Notes: generated by a model not told the origin, from the letters alone. Numbered from the stretch's first letter, positions 49,053 to 59,957 are shown. The stretch: DNA of 62,000 nucleotides from Symbiodinium natans (GCA_905221605.1 CAJNDS010002459.1:52501-114500), one strand, 5' to 3'. Program-made: numbers and translations.

Positions 49053-49179
49053 AGTTTAGGGTTTAGGGTTTAGGGTTTAGGGTTTAGGGTTTAGGGTTTA
49101 GGGTTTAGGGTTTAGGGTTTAGGGTTTAGGGTTTAGGGTTTAGGGTTTAGGGTTTAGGGTTTAGGGTTTAGGGTTTAGG
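49053..49179 (+). repeat. Interstitial telomere-like repeat (TTTAGGG)
   Basis: Eighteen perfect tandem TTTAGGG units, the longest telomere-type array in the window. The opposite orientation to 48637-48931 leaves a 120-base spacer bounded like a miniature chromosome (CCCTAAA left, TTTAGGG right). Confidence 0.95.
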
Positions 49180-49273
49180 GGCAGAGCTCCGACTTGCCAG
49201 CAGCAGACTCTGTATTGCAATCTGCTCCCGCAGGCTCCATCGTGTGTCCTCAACCGCCATGGGTGGCACGGAC

Positions 49274-49378
49274 TGGGGGTGTACGAAAACAAGGGACTCT
49301 CAATATAGTCCCCCAAAAGTAGCAGGATCTCCTTATAATACGGACCCCAATAAGGTACCCCTAATTTGGGAAACCCCC
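49274..49378 (+). repeat. Short dispersed repeat with G/C-run hairpins
   Basis: GGGGGTGTACGAAAACAAGGGACTCTCAATATAGTCCCCC is an imperfect hairpin. The first 40 bases resemble 21000-21042 (TACGAAAATAAGGGAACACTAAGAAAGACCCCC). The following part ends AATTTGGGAAACCCC. No coding. Confidence 0.35.
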
Positions 49379-49439
49379 GACTGCGGCCAGCTTGATCGCG
49401 CAGCCAAGAAGCTTGGCACAAAGGCTATGGGGGTTTTGC

Positions 49440-49566
49440 AGTTTACAGGGTTAAGATTTATAGGGTTTACAGGGTTTAGTAGGGTTTATAGGGTTTAATA
49501 GGGTTGATATGGCTGAGGGTGTTTAGGTTTATAGTTTGTAGGGTTTACAGGGTTTACAGGTTTTGG
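49440..49566 (+). repeat. Degenerate GGGTTTA(CA/TA) repeat
   Basis: GGGTTTACA and GGGTTTATA words at 9-14 base spacing, like a decayed telomere-type array that has acquired a longer unit. Confidence 0.7.
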
Positions 49567-49855
49567 GGTTAAGTAGTTCGGGTCTAGGGCCTCTAGGGCA
49601 CTGGCAGAACCTTGTTGACCCAACTGCGGCGACAAACGACAGGTGCGGCTGTGTCGGGCGAGGGGATGGCGAGTTTTGGAATTCAAGCAATCTGGGGAAC
49701 TGACCTCTGAACTTCAACCACAAAACCTTAGAGTGCTCGAGTTTGCTTTGGGACCCTAAAGCAACCTGTAGATCTCTGGCAACCCACCGGCTCGTCATGG
49801 CGTTTCCTATCCAAGCATCACAAGATACCCTCATATACCCTATTTCTAGTGCTTC

Positions 49856-50206
49856 TCACGCGCACAAGGCTCCCTGTGCGTTCAGTGCGACATGATTACT
49901 CACGGAAGCGGCCTGGCTGACAACCTTGTCGCTCGGCGAGGCTTCCACACATTCAGCGACATCCTGCAGCCGATAGCTTTCACCGCTCGGGTTAAGGAAA
50001 CACGTAATTGACAGCACCGCAACTGAAGCGACTGCAAGAACTAGCATTGCAGTATGGCTCCTCGGCAACATGCCCAGTTGAAACCTGCATCTGCATGCAA
50101 CAAAAACCCTGCCTAAGGGCGCGATCTGTGAAGTGCTGTGGGTGTGCCTGTGCGCTGTCGTCGGGAAGATTGTCGGAAGTTTGGCTGCCGGGCGTCGGAC
50201 CGGCAA
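49856..50206 (-). CDS. Putative exon with signal-anchor-like helix, first copy of a triplicated segment
   Basis: A minus-strand frame of 116 codons. Near its middle MLVLAVASVAVLSITCFL is a clear hydrophobic helix, followed by GESYRLQDVAECVEASPSDK and VVSQAASVSNHVAL. The second motif recurs in the two neighbouring copies: LQDVAECAEASLSDKVVDQA at about 50352-50293, and LQDVAESAEASLSDKVANQA within 50774-50568. Substitutions keep chemistry and, between copies 1 and 3, the frame. That favours a minus-strand protein of unknown function, possibly secreted or membrane-anchored. Copy 2 has a stop just upstream of the motif. Confidence 0.35.
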   Translation of the reverse strand: MPVRRPAAKLPTIFPTTAHRHTHSTSQIAPLGRVFVACRCRFQLGMLPRSHTAMLVLAVASVAVLSITCFLNPSGESYRLQDVAECVEASPSDKVVSQAASVSNHVALNAQGALCA

Positions 50207-51000
50207 CCTCTCCGAAATGGCACGCTTTCACATGCTGTCGCAATTGGTGCTTGTCCTGAAGTATAGTGCGACATGACTGCTCACGGAAGCGGCCTGGTCG
50301 ACAACCTTGTCGCTCAGCGAAGCTTCAGCACATTCAGCGACATCCTGCAGCTGCCGATCTTTCACCGCTCTGGCTCAGGAAAGACATACTTGACAGCACT
50401 CTGAAGCGACTGCAAGAGCTACCATTGGGTGCGATCTCTGGACTGCTGTGTGCCTGCGCGCTGCCATCGGGAAGATTGTCGGAAGCTTGGGTGCCAGGCG
50501 TTGGACAGGCAACCTGTCCGACGTGACACGCTTTCAGATGCAGTCGCAGTTGGTGCTTGTCCTGAAATTAACTGCAATTCGTGCAAGAAACGTCGCACCA
50601 GTTACAGTACCACACGTGAAGTTCGTCACATTCGTGATTCGTGACATTGCTCATAAATGCGGCTTGGTTGGCAACCTTGTCGCTCAGCGAGGCTTCAGCA
50701 CTTTCAGCGACATCCTGCAGCGGCCGATATGTCTCACAGCTCCGGCAAAGAAAAGACATTCTTCGCAGTACCATGCGGCAATGCAGTGACTAGACAAGAC
50801 ACTTGCAATGTGGCTAGACCTTGCAGGCTTCCGTGCTCTCACTCGCGTTGCTCGCTTTGCTTGGCGCACCTTCCATCGCTGGCACGGTTCGTGGTGCTTG
50901 CGTGACAGGGGGGGGGTCCGTGTCTGAGCACACAGCTGGACTCCAGCTTCCCCTTCGCAGCTTGCCCAGTCGAGACCCGCCCCTGCACGCGACAGAAATG
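49886..51000. repeat. Three imperfect tandem copies of a roughly 300-380 base segment
   Basis: Copies begin near 49886, 50267 and 50641. They share GCGACATGA.TGCTCACGGAAGCGGC, AACCTTGTCGCTC.GCGA.GCTTC and CA.CATTCAGCGACATCCTGCAG, and (first two) TCGGGAAGATTGTCGGAAG and TTGGTGCTTGTCCTGAA. Similarity falls from copies 1/2 to copy 3. Confidence 0.8.
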
Positions 51001-51009
51001 AGATCCAAT

Positions 51010-51660
51010 CGAACGGTTGGATCTGCGAAGTTAGAACGCACAGCCCGCATGCTTGTAAAACAGCTGTGGATCGAAAATAGCTCAGTCAGTGTGCTGCGTA
51101 GATTACCACTTTAATTGCACCAAACCTGAAAGCTTTCACCATTTGGCTGCTCATGACGTGCCACATTCTGATTGGGCGCTAGAAGACTTTGTGTTGCATG
51201 AGCAGGATGTCCAGCAGAGAACATGTATCATCGCGTGGAGTATCTTGCGTGTACGTACAAGGACACGAAGGATCAGGATCATCGGTATTGGGCCGGAAAT
51301 GCATGCTTTTTTTCCAGTAACAGGTGCTTCAGCTCATCTGTACGACATTCCATGTCCCGAGCTCATCTGTACGATATTCCATGTCCCGCAGATGCACAGC
51401 AAGAAAGCACTCATGCAAAAAGAGCACACTTTTAGTATGTGCGGATGTTTGCTTGACAGGAGGTACAGAGCACTCTTGCTTCAAGCCTTGCTGAACCTTC
51501 TGCGAGGTGGATGTCCATCCTTGGCTCTAACAGAAACCGCTGTGGGGCGAGCCGCTGACGCTCGTGATGCTCGCCTCCGGCCCCTGTTGATGCTCAGTAT
51601 GTTGTTTGGCCGTGTCTCGGGGTGTGTGAAACAACCAGGCCACTGACGCTCATCAATGTG
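51010..51660. other. No recognised gene
   Basis: A 185-codon plus-strand frame (51089-51646) crosses it without any recognisable motif. A short internal duplication (CAGCTCATCTGTACGA.ATTCCATGTCCC) lies at 51328-51390. Confidence 0.35.
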
Positions 51661-51669
51661 TGAAGAATC

Positions 51670-54600
51670 ACCCCTCTGACGCTCATGATGAGCAGCATCA
51701 GCGGCCTGACTCTTTCAGACATCCCGAGCCACAGGCGCAGACATCCCGAGCCACAGGCGAGAATCATGAGCATCAGCGCCCTGGCCTTTTCAGACATCCC
51801 GAGCAACAGGCGCAGACATCCCGAGCCACAGGCGAGCATCATGAGCATCAGCGGCCTGGCTTTTTCAGACATCCCGAGCCACAGGCGCAGACATCCCGAG
51901 CAACAGGCGAGCATCATGAGCATCAGCGGCCTGGCTCTTTCAGACATCCCGAGCCACAGGCGAATCATGAGCATCAGCGGCCTGGCCTTTTCAGACATCC
52001 CGAGCCACAGGCGCAGACATCCCGAGCAACAGGCGAGCATCATGAGCATCAGCGCCCTGGCTCTTTCAGACATCCCGAACCACAGGCGAGAATCATGAGC
52101 ATCAGTGCATATCAGCGCCCTGGCTTTTTCAGACATCCCGAGCAACAGGCGAGCATCATGAGCATCAGCGGCCTGGCCTTTTCAGACATCCCGAGCCACA
52201 GGCGAGAATCATGAGCATCAGCGGCCGGGCTTTTCAGACATCCCGAGCAACAGGCGCAGACATCCCGAGCAACAGGCGAGCATCATGAGCATCAGCGGCC
52301 TGGCTTTTTCAGACATCCCGAGCCACAAGCGAGAATCATGAGCATCAGCGGCCTGGCCTTTTCAGACATCCCGAGCCTCAGGCGCAGACAACAGGCGAGC
52401 ATCATGAGCATCAGCGCCCTGGCTCTTTCAGACATCCCGAGCCACAGGCGAGAATCATGAGCATCAGCGCCCTGGCTATTTCAGACATCCCGAGCAACAG
52501 GCGCAAACATCCCGAGCAACAGGCGAGCATCATGAGCATCAGCGCCCTGGCTTTTTCACCACAGGAGCAGACATCCCAAGCAACAGGCGAGCATCATAAG
52601 CATCAGCGGCCTGGCCTTTTTCAGACATCCCGAGCAACAGGCGAGCATCATGAGCATCAGCTCCCTGAGTTTCAGACATCCCGAGCCACAGGCGAGAATC
52701 ATGAGCATCAGCGCCCTGGCCTTTTCAGACATCCCGAGCCACAGGCGCAGACATCCCGAGCAACAGGCGAGCATCATAAGCATCAGCAGCCTGCCTTTTT
52801 CAGACATCCCGAGCCACAGGCGAGCATCATGAGCATCAGCGGCCTGGCCTTTTTAGACATCCCGCGCCGCAGGCGAGCATCATGAGCATCAGCGGCCTGG
52901 CTTTTTCAGACATCCCGAGCAACAGGCGAGCATCATGAGTACAGCGGCCTGGCTTTTTCAGACATCCCGGCCCACAATCATGAGCATCAGCGCCCTGGCT
53001 ATTTCAGACATCCCGAGCAACAGGCGCAGACATCCCGAGCCACAGGCGAGCATCATGAGCATCAGCGCGCTGGCTCTTTCACCACAGGCGCAGACATCCC
53101 AAGCAACAGGCGAGCATCATGAGCATCAGCGGCCTGGCCTTTTCAGACATCCCGAGCAACAGGCGAGCATCATGAGCATCAGCTCCCTGAGTCTTTCAGA
53201 CATCCCGAGCCACAGGCGAGAATCATGAGCATCAGCGCCCTGGCCTTTTCAGACATCCCGAGCAACAGGCGAGCATCATGAGCATCAGCTCCCTGAGTCT
53301 TTCAGACATCCCGAGCCACAGGCGAGAATCAGCGCCCTGGCCTTTTCAGACATCCCGAGCCACAGGCGCAGACATCCCGAGCAACAGGCGAGCATCATGA
53401 GCATCAGCAGCCTGGCTTTTTCAGACATCCCGAGCCACAGGCGAGCATCATGAGCATGAGCGGCCTGGCCTTTTTAGACATCCCGAGCCGCAGGCGAGCA
53501 TCATGAGCATCAGCGCCCTGGCTCTTTCAGAGCAACAGGCGAGCATCATGAGCATCAGCGGCCTGGCCTTTTCAGACATCCCGAGCAACAGGCGAGCATC
53601 ATGAGCATCATCGGCCTGGCGTTTTCAGACATCCCGAGCCGCAGGCGAGCATCATGAGCATCAGCGCCCTGGCTCTTTCAGACATCCCGAGCCACAGGCG
53701 AGAATCATGAGCATCAGCGCCCTGGCCTTTTCAGACTTCCCGAGCCACAGGCGCAGACATCCCGAGCAACAGGCGAGCATCATGAGCATCAGCGGCCTGG
53801 CCTTTTCAGACATCCCGAGCCACAGGCGCAGACATCCCGAGCAACAGGCGAGCATCATGAGCATCAGCGCCCTGGCTCTTTCACACATCCCGAGCCACAG
53901 GCGAGAATCATGAGCATCAGCGGCCGGGCCTTTTCAGACATCCCGAGCAACAGGCGCAGACATCCCGAGCAACAGGCGAGCATCATGAGCATCAGCGGCC
54001 TGGCTTTTTCAGACATCCCGAGCCACAGGCGAGCATCATGAGCATCAGCGCCCTGGCTCTTTCAGAGCAACAGGCGAGCATCATGAGCATCAGCGGCCTG
54101 GCCTTTTCAGACATCCCGAGCAACAGGCGAGCATCATGAGCATCAGCGGCCTGGCTTTTTCAGACATCCCGAGCAACAGGCGAGCATCATGAGCATCAGC
54201 GGCCGGGCTTTTTCAGACATCCCGGCCCACAGGCGAGAAATCATGAGCATCAGCGGCCTGGCCTTTTCAGACATCCCGAGCCACAGGCGCAGACATCCCG
54301 AGCAACAGGCGAGCATCATGAGCATCAGCGCCCTGCTCTTTCAGACATCCCGAGCCACAGGCGAGAATCATGAGCATCAGCGCCCTGGCTATTTCAGACA
54401 TCCCGAGCAACAGGCGCAGACATCCCGAGCAACAGGCGAGCATCATGAGCATCAGCGCCCTGGCTCTTTCACCACAGGCGCAGACATCCCAAGCAACAGG
54501 CGAGCATCATGAGCATCAGCGGCCTGGCCTTTTCAGACATCCCGAGCAACAGGCGAGCATCATGAGCATCAGCTCCCTGAGTCTTTCAGACATCCCGAGC

Positions 54601-55345
54601 CACAGGCGAGAATCATGAGCATCAGCGCCCTGGCCTTTTTCAGACATCCCGAGCCACAGGCGCAGACATCCCGAGCAACAGGCGAGCATCATGAGCATCA
54701 GCGGCCTGGCTCTTTCAGACATCCCGAGCCACAGGCGAATCATGAGCATCAGCGGCCTGGCCTTTTCAGACATCCCGAGCCACAGGCGCAGACATCCCGA
54801 GCAACAGGCGAGCATCATGAGCATCAGCAGCCTGGCTTTTTCAGACATCCCGAACCACAGGCGAGCATCATGAGCATCAGCGGCCTGGCCTTTTTAGACA
54901 TCCCGAGCCGCAGGCGAGCATCATGAGCATCAGCGCCCTGGCTCTTTCAGAGCAACAGGCGAGCATCATGAGCATCAGCGGCCTGGCCTTTTCAGACATC
55001 CCGAGCAACAGGCGAGCATCATGAGCATCACCGGCCTGGCGTTTTCAGACATCCCGAGCCGCAGGCGAGCATCATGAGCATCAGCGCCCTGGCTCTTTCA
55101 GACATCCCGAGCCACAGGCGAGAATCATGAGCATCAGCGCCCTGGCCTTTTCAGACTTCCCGAGCCACAGGCGCAGACATCCCGAGCAACAGGCGAGCAT
55201 CATGAGCATCAGCGGCCTGGCCTTTTCAGACATCCCGAGCCACAGGCGCAGACATCCCGAGCAACAGGCGAGCATCATGAGCATCAGCGGCCTGGCTCTT
55301 TCAGACATCCCGATCCACAGGCGAGCATCTTGAGCATCAGCGGCG
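51670..55345 (+). repeat. 3.7-kb minisatellite of 53-bp and 22-bp units
   Basis: The long unit (53 bases) reads GAGCATCATGAGCATCAGCG, GCCTGGC(C/T)(T/C)TTTCAGAC, then ATCCCGAGC(C/A)ACAGGC. The short unit (22 bases) is GCAGACATCCCGAGCAACAGG plus C. Long and short units alternate irregularly. Because 53 + 22 = 75, a long-short pair keeps the reading frame, which explains frames up to about 180 codons here. Those frames have no start or splice logic and are not called genes. Blocks of several hundred bases (e.g. 53617-53880 and 55057-55320) are duplicated within the array. Confidence 0.95.
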
Positions 55346-57045
55346 GCCTGGTTCTTTGAAAGAACCAGGCAATCCATTCTCGCACTCGGACTCAGGGTGC
55401 CGGGGGTTTACATGGTTTGAGGGCCTACAGGCTTGCTCGCGAACTTCCAAAGCTCTGCTGTGCAGTCTGAGTACCTGCGCGCTGCCGTCAGCAGGCTCTT
55501 CCGCGCGACGTTGGCTGGGAGGCATCGGCGGAGTGGCCTCCCGAGACAAGCCCAGATGTTGGCGGTCATGTGGCTTCAGCTGTAGACGAACTCCGTGGCC
55601 TCCACTTCCAAGTCCTGGGCAGGACTGGCTGAAGCAGCCACAGCAGTCACCCACAGCTCGATTAGCATTTTACTCATTCTGTAGCAGTTCAGGAATGTGC
55701 AGTATGCGGCAGGGGTGCCAGACCTTAACACCTATGGACAGCATTTAACAAAGGACCGAATGTGACGTCAGGCCTGCAACTGATGGCCGATAATCTCCTC
55801 TGAATTGCTGGGACGACGTCCTGACAGCAACTCCGCACGCAAGCAGGTCTGAGCGAACAGGGGCACATGCCGTTGTGTGGAAAAAAACCTTTTGATGTGC
55901 ATTACCACTGTCTGGCCCGAGCACTGTCACACAGGCGCTTCTCCTCCGCGAAGCTCTTCCGCAGCCCGATTGCCCAAACTGGGGCCTCCGCTTAGCCACA
56001 CAATACACAGGGCATCAACGTCCAACTGCTCGACCCCTAACTGGCCCCCAGAGTATTTTGAGCTGTGGCACGGCGACCATTGCTGCATTGGCTGGACTGG
56101 CTGGCCCGGCGGCTTCGCCTCAACAAAGGCAAAAAGCATCAGTAAAGTATACGTACGAGTGCATCACCTCGTCATGTGCGGGGAGGTGCAAGCCGGGGAT
56201 GCCACATGTCACCGCGGTCTTCCGTCAACAGGTGCGCGTGCGCAGGCATCAACTGCTGCTCGAAGAATACTGTCCACCTCTGAACGGTCCCTTAACTCCT
56301 AAACTCTAAGAAACAGCTTTGTGCTTTCCGACAGCTATGCCACTCTGCCACACCAAGCAGGGGCTCCCTGGGATAGGCACTTTTCAAACGAAACATCACC
56401 TGAGCCATGGCCGTTGATGCAGTCCATCATCTTGAAGACCTTGCAGAGAAACGTGAGCTCCAGCAATAATATCACTCGCAGAAACTGTGCAGTATGTGAG
56501 TGCAGCACCTGCTTTGTTGAGGTGCCACATATGGCCTGCGCTGTGCAGGACCGCTGCTCCAGTTTTGAAAGATCATATGAGTACTTCTTTAAACTAAGGT
56601 CCCTTCTTGGTCCCCTTTATCGTATGGTCAACCCCCACGAGCAAGGGACCATAGTTCAGAGAAGCTACCTGAGTTCGGTATGCTTGGGCGCCTGAAGGTC
56701 AATGTGTAGAGAGGAGATGGTCGCATCCCACTGTGTGCGGGTCACCTCTCACGGCTCTCTGCGCACAAGGCACACGTGAAGCGAAGGATTGCAAAGTGGA
56801 TAGCGGTGGCCATGCGCCGTGTCTCGGGATTCTTACCGTGGGTAGAACCACAACGAAGTTTGCGCGCCAATTTTTCTTACACTCATCCCAAGGCAGTGTA
56901 TCCGCACCATGCTAGTCAGCTGGTCTGTGAAAGGCAGCATACAGAAGGATTTACAATTGCTTGGATGGCTGAAGGGCACTTGCTCGTGCACCTTCTTGTG
57001 AGGTCTTCGCAGTATGGTTTCAAGAGCAAGACAAAGGTAAAGAAG
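55346..57045. other. No secure gene; a few protein-like segments
   Basis: Frames at 55356-55748 and 55877-56302 have no recognisable motif. GGTCCC...GGGACC words at 56595-56655 form a loose hairpin (GGTCCCTTCTTGGTCCCC against GGGACCATA). Confidence 0.35.
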
Positions 57046-57069
57046 CCCAAACGTATAGGCTACCTGTAG
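56776..57069 (+). CDS. Exon-like segment, unknown protein
   Basis: 97 codons to a TAG. The basic start (KRRIAKWIAVAMRRVSGFLP), GFTIAWMAEGHLLVHLLVRS and a Lys-rich end (KSKTKVKKPKR) look protein-like. No ATG context or family can be given. Confidence 0.25.
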   Translation: MKRRIAKWIAVAMRRVSGFLPWVEPQRSLRANFSYTHPKAVYPHHASQLVCERQHTEGFTIAWMAEGHLLVHLLVRSSQYGFKSKTKVKKPKRIGYL

Positions 57070-57575
57070 GCCTAGAGCCTACGGTATTACCCGTAGGCCT
57101 GTCGGTAGTGCCTAGGTAGGCTACTGTAGCCTGCTCCCACAGACCTGGCCGGCGTGCTACTAGTAGGCTACCCACAGGCCGGCAGCACACAGCGCAGGCC
57201 TACGGGTGCCTGCCCACAGGCCTACCCGCAAGCCTACCGGTAGGCTACCCACAGGCCTGCTCGTATTCTCTTCGCAGTAACCCGAAACCCTAAACCTCAG
57301 CCGAAAAGAGATCATGGCATCGCTCCGCCCCATTTGATGTGTTATGGGTTTGCCAAAGCCATAACACATCAAATGGGGGCGGAGCGATGCCATGAGCTCT
57401 TTTTGGCTGACAACCCTAGGCTTACGAGCAGGCCTGTGACTGTGGGTAGCCTACCGGTAGGCTTGCGGGTAGGCCTGTGGGCAGGCTACCCGTAGGCCTA
57501 AGGGTAGGCCTAAGGGTAGGCCGAGGCCTGTGGGCAGCCTACCGCTAACCCTACCTAGGTAGGCCTGTGCGTAGG
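57050..57575. repeat. Palindromic TAGGCC/GGCCTA repeat field
   Basis: Dense, irregular repetition of TAGGCCTA, GTAGGCTAC and CCCACAGGCC words in both orientations. It continues briefly at 57990-58050 and contains the foldback at 57196-57505. Confidence 0.85.
57196..57505. repeat. Long inverted repeat (foldback) with 11-base loop
   Basis: The left arm (57196-57347) and right arm (57359-57505) are reverse complements with few gaps. The inner stem pairs ATGGCATCGCTCCGCCCC...ATTTGATGTGTTATGG with its complement. The outer stem pairs CCTGCCCACAGGCCTACC, CGCAAGCCTACCGGTAGGCT and ACCCACAGGCC...TGCTCGTA. The loop is GTTTGCCAAAG. The left arm has extra CCCGAAACCCTAAACC bases. It is MITE- or foldback-like, and no transposase is nearby. 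Confidence 0.85.
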
Positions 57576-57579
57576 CTAG

Positions 57580-57760
57580 GATGTCTGAAAGCGCCAGGGC
57601 GCTGATGCTCATGATGCTGAGCCAGGGCGCTGATGCTCTGGCTCGGAATGTCTGAAAGAGCCAGGCCGCTGATGCTCAAGATGCTCCTCTGGCTCGGGAT
57701 GTCTAAAAGAGCCAGGGCTCTGATGCTCATGATGCTCGCCTCTGGCTCGGGATGTCTGAA
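57580..57760 (-). repeat. Inverted fragment of the 51.7-55.3 kb minisatellite
   Basis: Three to four units in reverse orientation (GGATGTCTGAAAGAGCCAGG, GC.CTGATGCTCATGATGCTC), i.e. opposite to the main array. Confidence 0.9.
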
Positions 57761-57896
57761 AGCCCACCGATGCCAAAAAGTAGAACCCCCGAATCCAAAA
57801 CTATTGGGGCATTAGGAAGCCTTCTACTTCTTGGACCCTCCCAAGGGCTGGGTATACGGGGCCGGCTCTTGAGCCTCTTAGCCTCCTTCACACGAC

Positions 57897-57990
57897 CCAC
57901 AGGCGAGCATCATGAGCATCAGCGCCCTGGCTCTTTCAGACATCCCGAGCCACTGGCGAGCATCACGAGCATCAGCGGCCTGGCTCTTTC
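57897..57990 (+). repeat. Direct fragment of the 51.7-55.3 kb minisatellite
   Basis: Nearly two 53-base units in the orientation of the main array, with CACTGGCG and CATCACGAGC variants. Confidence 0.9.
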
Positions 57991-58054
57991 AGAATGGCAG
58001 GCCTACCGTTAGGCTAAGTAGGCCTCGCAGGCTACGCACAGGCCTACGGTAGGC

Positions 58055-58342
58055 CTACCCATCGGTCGGATGTAGCCTTATTTTCGGGCTTTGTATATGA
58101 AGAAAGAACATCGACGACATTTCTTCCCTGCATCGACTGCCGCTCAACGAGGGCGGGGAAAGCTTGGGGCCTTTCATAGCGCGTGAGGCACTGGCATCGG
58201 TGCGGGGAAGTTGCTGCCATCTGTCTGCCTCTGCACCTTTTAGTGTGATGCTCGCAAAAAGCACTGCCTTGCCAGTCCGGTTATAGTCGCAATAGTTGAA
58301 GGCCTCGGCTGGCAACCCTGAACACTCCCAAAACGATCCCAA
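58055..58342 (-). CDS. Exon-like segment, unknown protein
   Basis: A 95-codon minus-strand frame with protein-like first half (GLPAEAFNYCDYNRTGKAVL, FASITLKGAEADRWQQLP). No ATG context, domain or splice pair is secure. Confidence 0.25.
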   Translation of the reverse strand: MGSFWECSGLPAEAFNYCDYNRTGKAVLFASITLKGAEADRWQQLPRTDASASRAMKGPKLSPPSLSGSRCREEMSSMFFLHIQSPKIRLHPTDG

Positions 58343-59041
58343 ACCGACATCCGTATGCTAACGAGCACTATGAATCGAGCTCCAGGCCCTCAGCAACGAG
58401 CCACAACGCTCCACAAGCATCTCAGCGAAAGCCACGAAGCCTGGTTGCAGAACCCACAAGAACGCATTTCCAGATCATTCGGTACCAGCTTGTGCGTTGC
58501 TTTGCTTTAAGTTGAAGCCAGGCAGCTCAAACTTGCTGTCAAGGGATCACTTTCAGCTTCACCTGACCGAATGTACATGACTCTTAGGTCAAAACACCAG
58601 TCAACTGATGTCAAGTGTGATGCCAACGGTATCTCCGAATGCGTTGAATGCATGCAACACCATGCCATACAGGGATGCGCCACGCCTGTCTGAATCTCGG
58701 GAGCCATGTGCACTACCGGCACCACCGGCTTGCTGTAGTCTCGAGCGGACCTCAAAAAAAACCATCACTTGGAGCTTCGTGGTACTTAGTAACTAATTAT
58801 CACTGTACTTAGTACTTGCAATATCCATTTATAATTAAAAAACCTTAAGAGCCCGAATATGGTTATATGTACAGTAAGAGTACAGTTATAATTACTTGCC
58901 ACGTGCCATGAACCTCCAAGCACGAAGGCGTTTGGAGACCCAAGAGAGTCGCAAACTCAGGGGTCCGGACAGCGACGGTCCGGACAGCGACGGGCTGGGC
59001 CCCGTAGGCACATCCTGGCCTGCAGTGCACAGAGTATGGAG

Positions 59042-59120
59042 GTAGGGTTTGGGGCTTAGGGCTGGGCTTAGGGCTTAGGGCTTGGGCTTGGGGCTTAGGG
59101 CTCAGGGCTCAGGGTTTGGG
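59042..59120 (+). repeat. Degenerate telomere-like repeat (GGGCTTA / GGGTTTA)
   Basis: About eleven units of GGGCTTA or GGGCTTG with GGGTTTG at both ends; most T's at the fourth base are replaced by C. Confidence 0.75.
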
Positions 59121-59645
59121 ACTCCAATGTGACTCCACAAGGACTCATCTCTGCGGCAGAGGCGGGCGAAGCCGCGGCTGACCGAAGCCGAGGTGCGGAC
59201 TTGTCCCAACGACGCCAGGCACTTCGGGAAGATGGCCATTCCAGCGATCACCAGGCAACCCAGCTCTGTGCGAGTTCCCGCGCTCCTTTGACGGTTCGCG
59301 AGTTGCTCGCCGCGCAGAGCCACTCAGGCTTCCCTTGAGGAAGGAGCCGCTGCCTCGCAAGGGACAGGAGGCTTTGTGTGGACATGCGGCAGAATCATTT
59401 CGGGCAGCCGGCCTCCGGGCACAATACCTTGGAACACCACAAAACGGGAAACACGAAACGTCACCCGAAACGTCAAGCAAAGCCCTGCAGGGGCCACAAC
59501 TCAGAACCTTGTACTCTAGCACAGCTGCACCCATCCAGTCGAGAAGCTCAGGTCACATGGCAAGTTCCGGAGAGGGTCGGTCGGATCCTGAGCTTTCAAG
59601 GTCCTTGCAGGCCCTTGCAGCAGCACTCTCTGCGAGGCCCTCGTG

Positions 59646-59765
59646 TTGGGATGTTCCCCCCTACACCAACAGTCCTTAAAAGGGGTTACGGTCCTTAAAA
59701 GGGATTACAATAGGGAGTACTACAATCCCTAAAAAGGACTGTTAGCATAAGGCAGTACATCCCAA
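59646..59765. repeat. Small foldback (about 120 bases)
   Basis: TTGGGATGT at the left end pairs with ACATCCCAA at the right. Inside, AACAGTCCTT.AAAAGGG pairs with CCCTAAAAAGGACTGTT, and GGGATT pairs with AATCCC. The whole behaves as one imperfect hairpin, MITE-like. Confidence 0.7.
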
Positions 59766-59957
59766 CTGTCGTGCGTTCAACTCGGGTCTGCGCCAGGCTT
59801 CTTGCACGCTCAGGCGCGAAGGAGTGCTTCTCCTTCAGCTGACCGCACTGCATGGAGATGAGTTGACTGCCGCAAAACACAGCTTCCTGCGTTGGCCTTG
59901 GAGAAACCTGCCTGAACCGGGACTTTGGCCACCTGCACGTGCACTCTCCGAATCACA

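Noticed and set aside
51670-55345. CRISPR-like array or repeat-protein gene
   Set aside because: There are no unique spacers between repeats; units are contiguous minisatellite copies. The frames lack start and splice logic.
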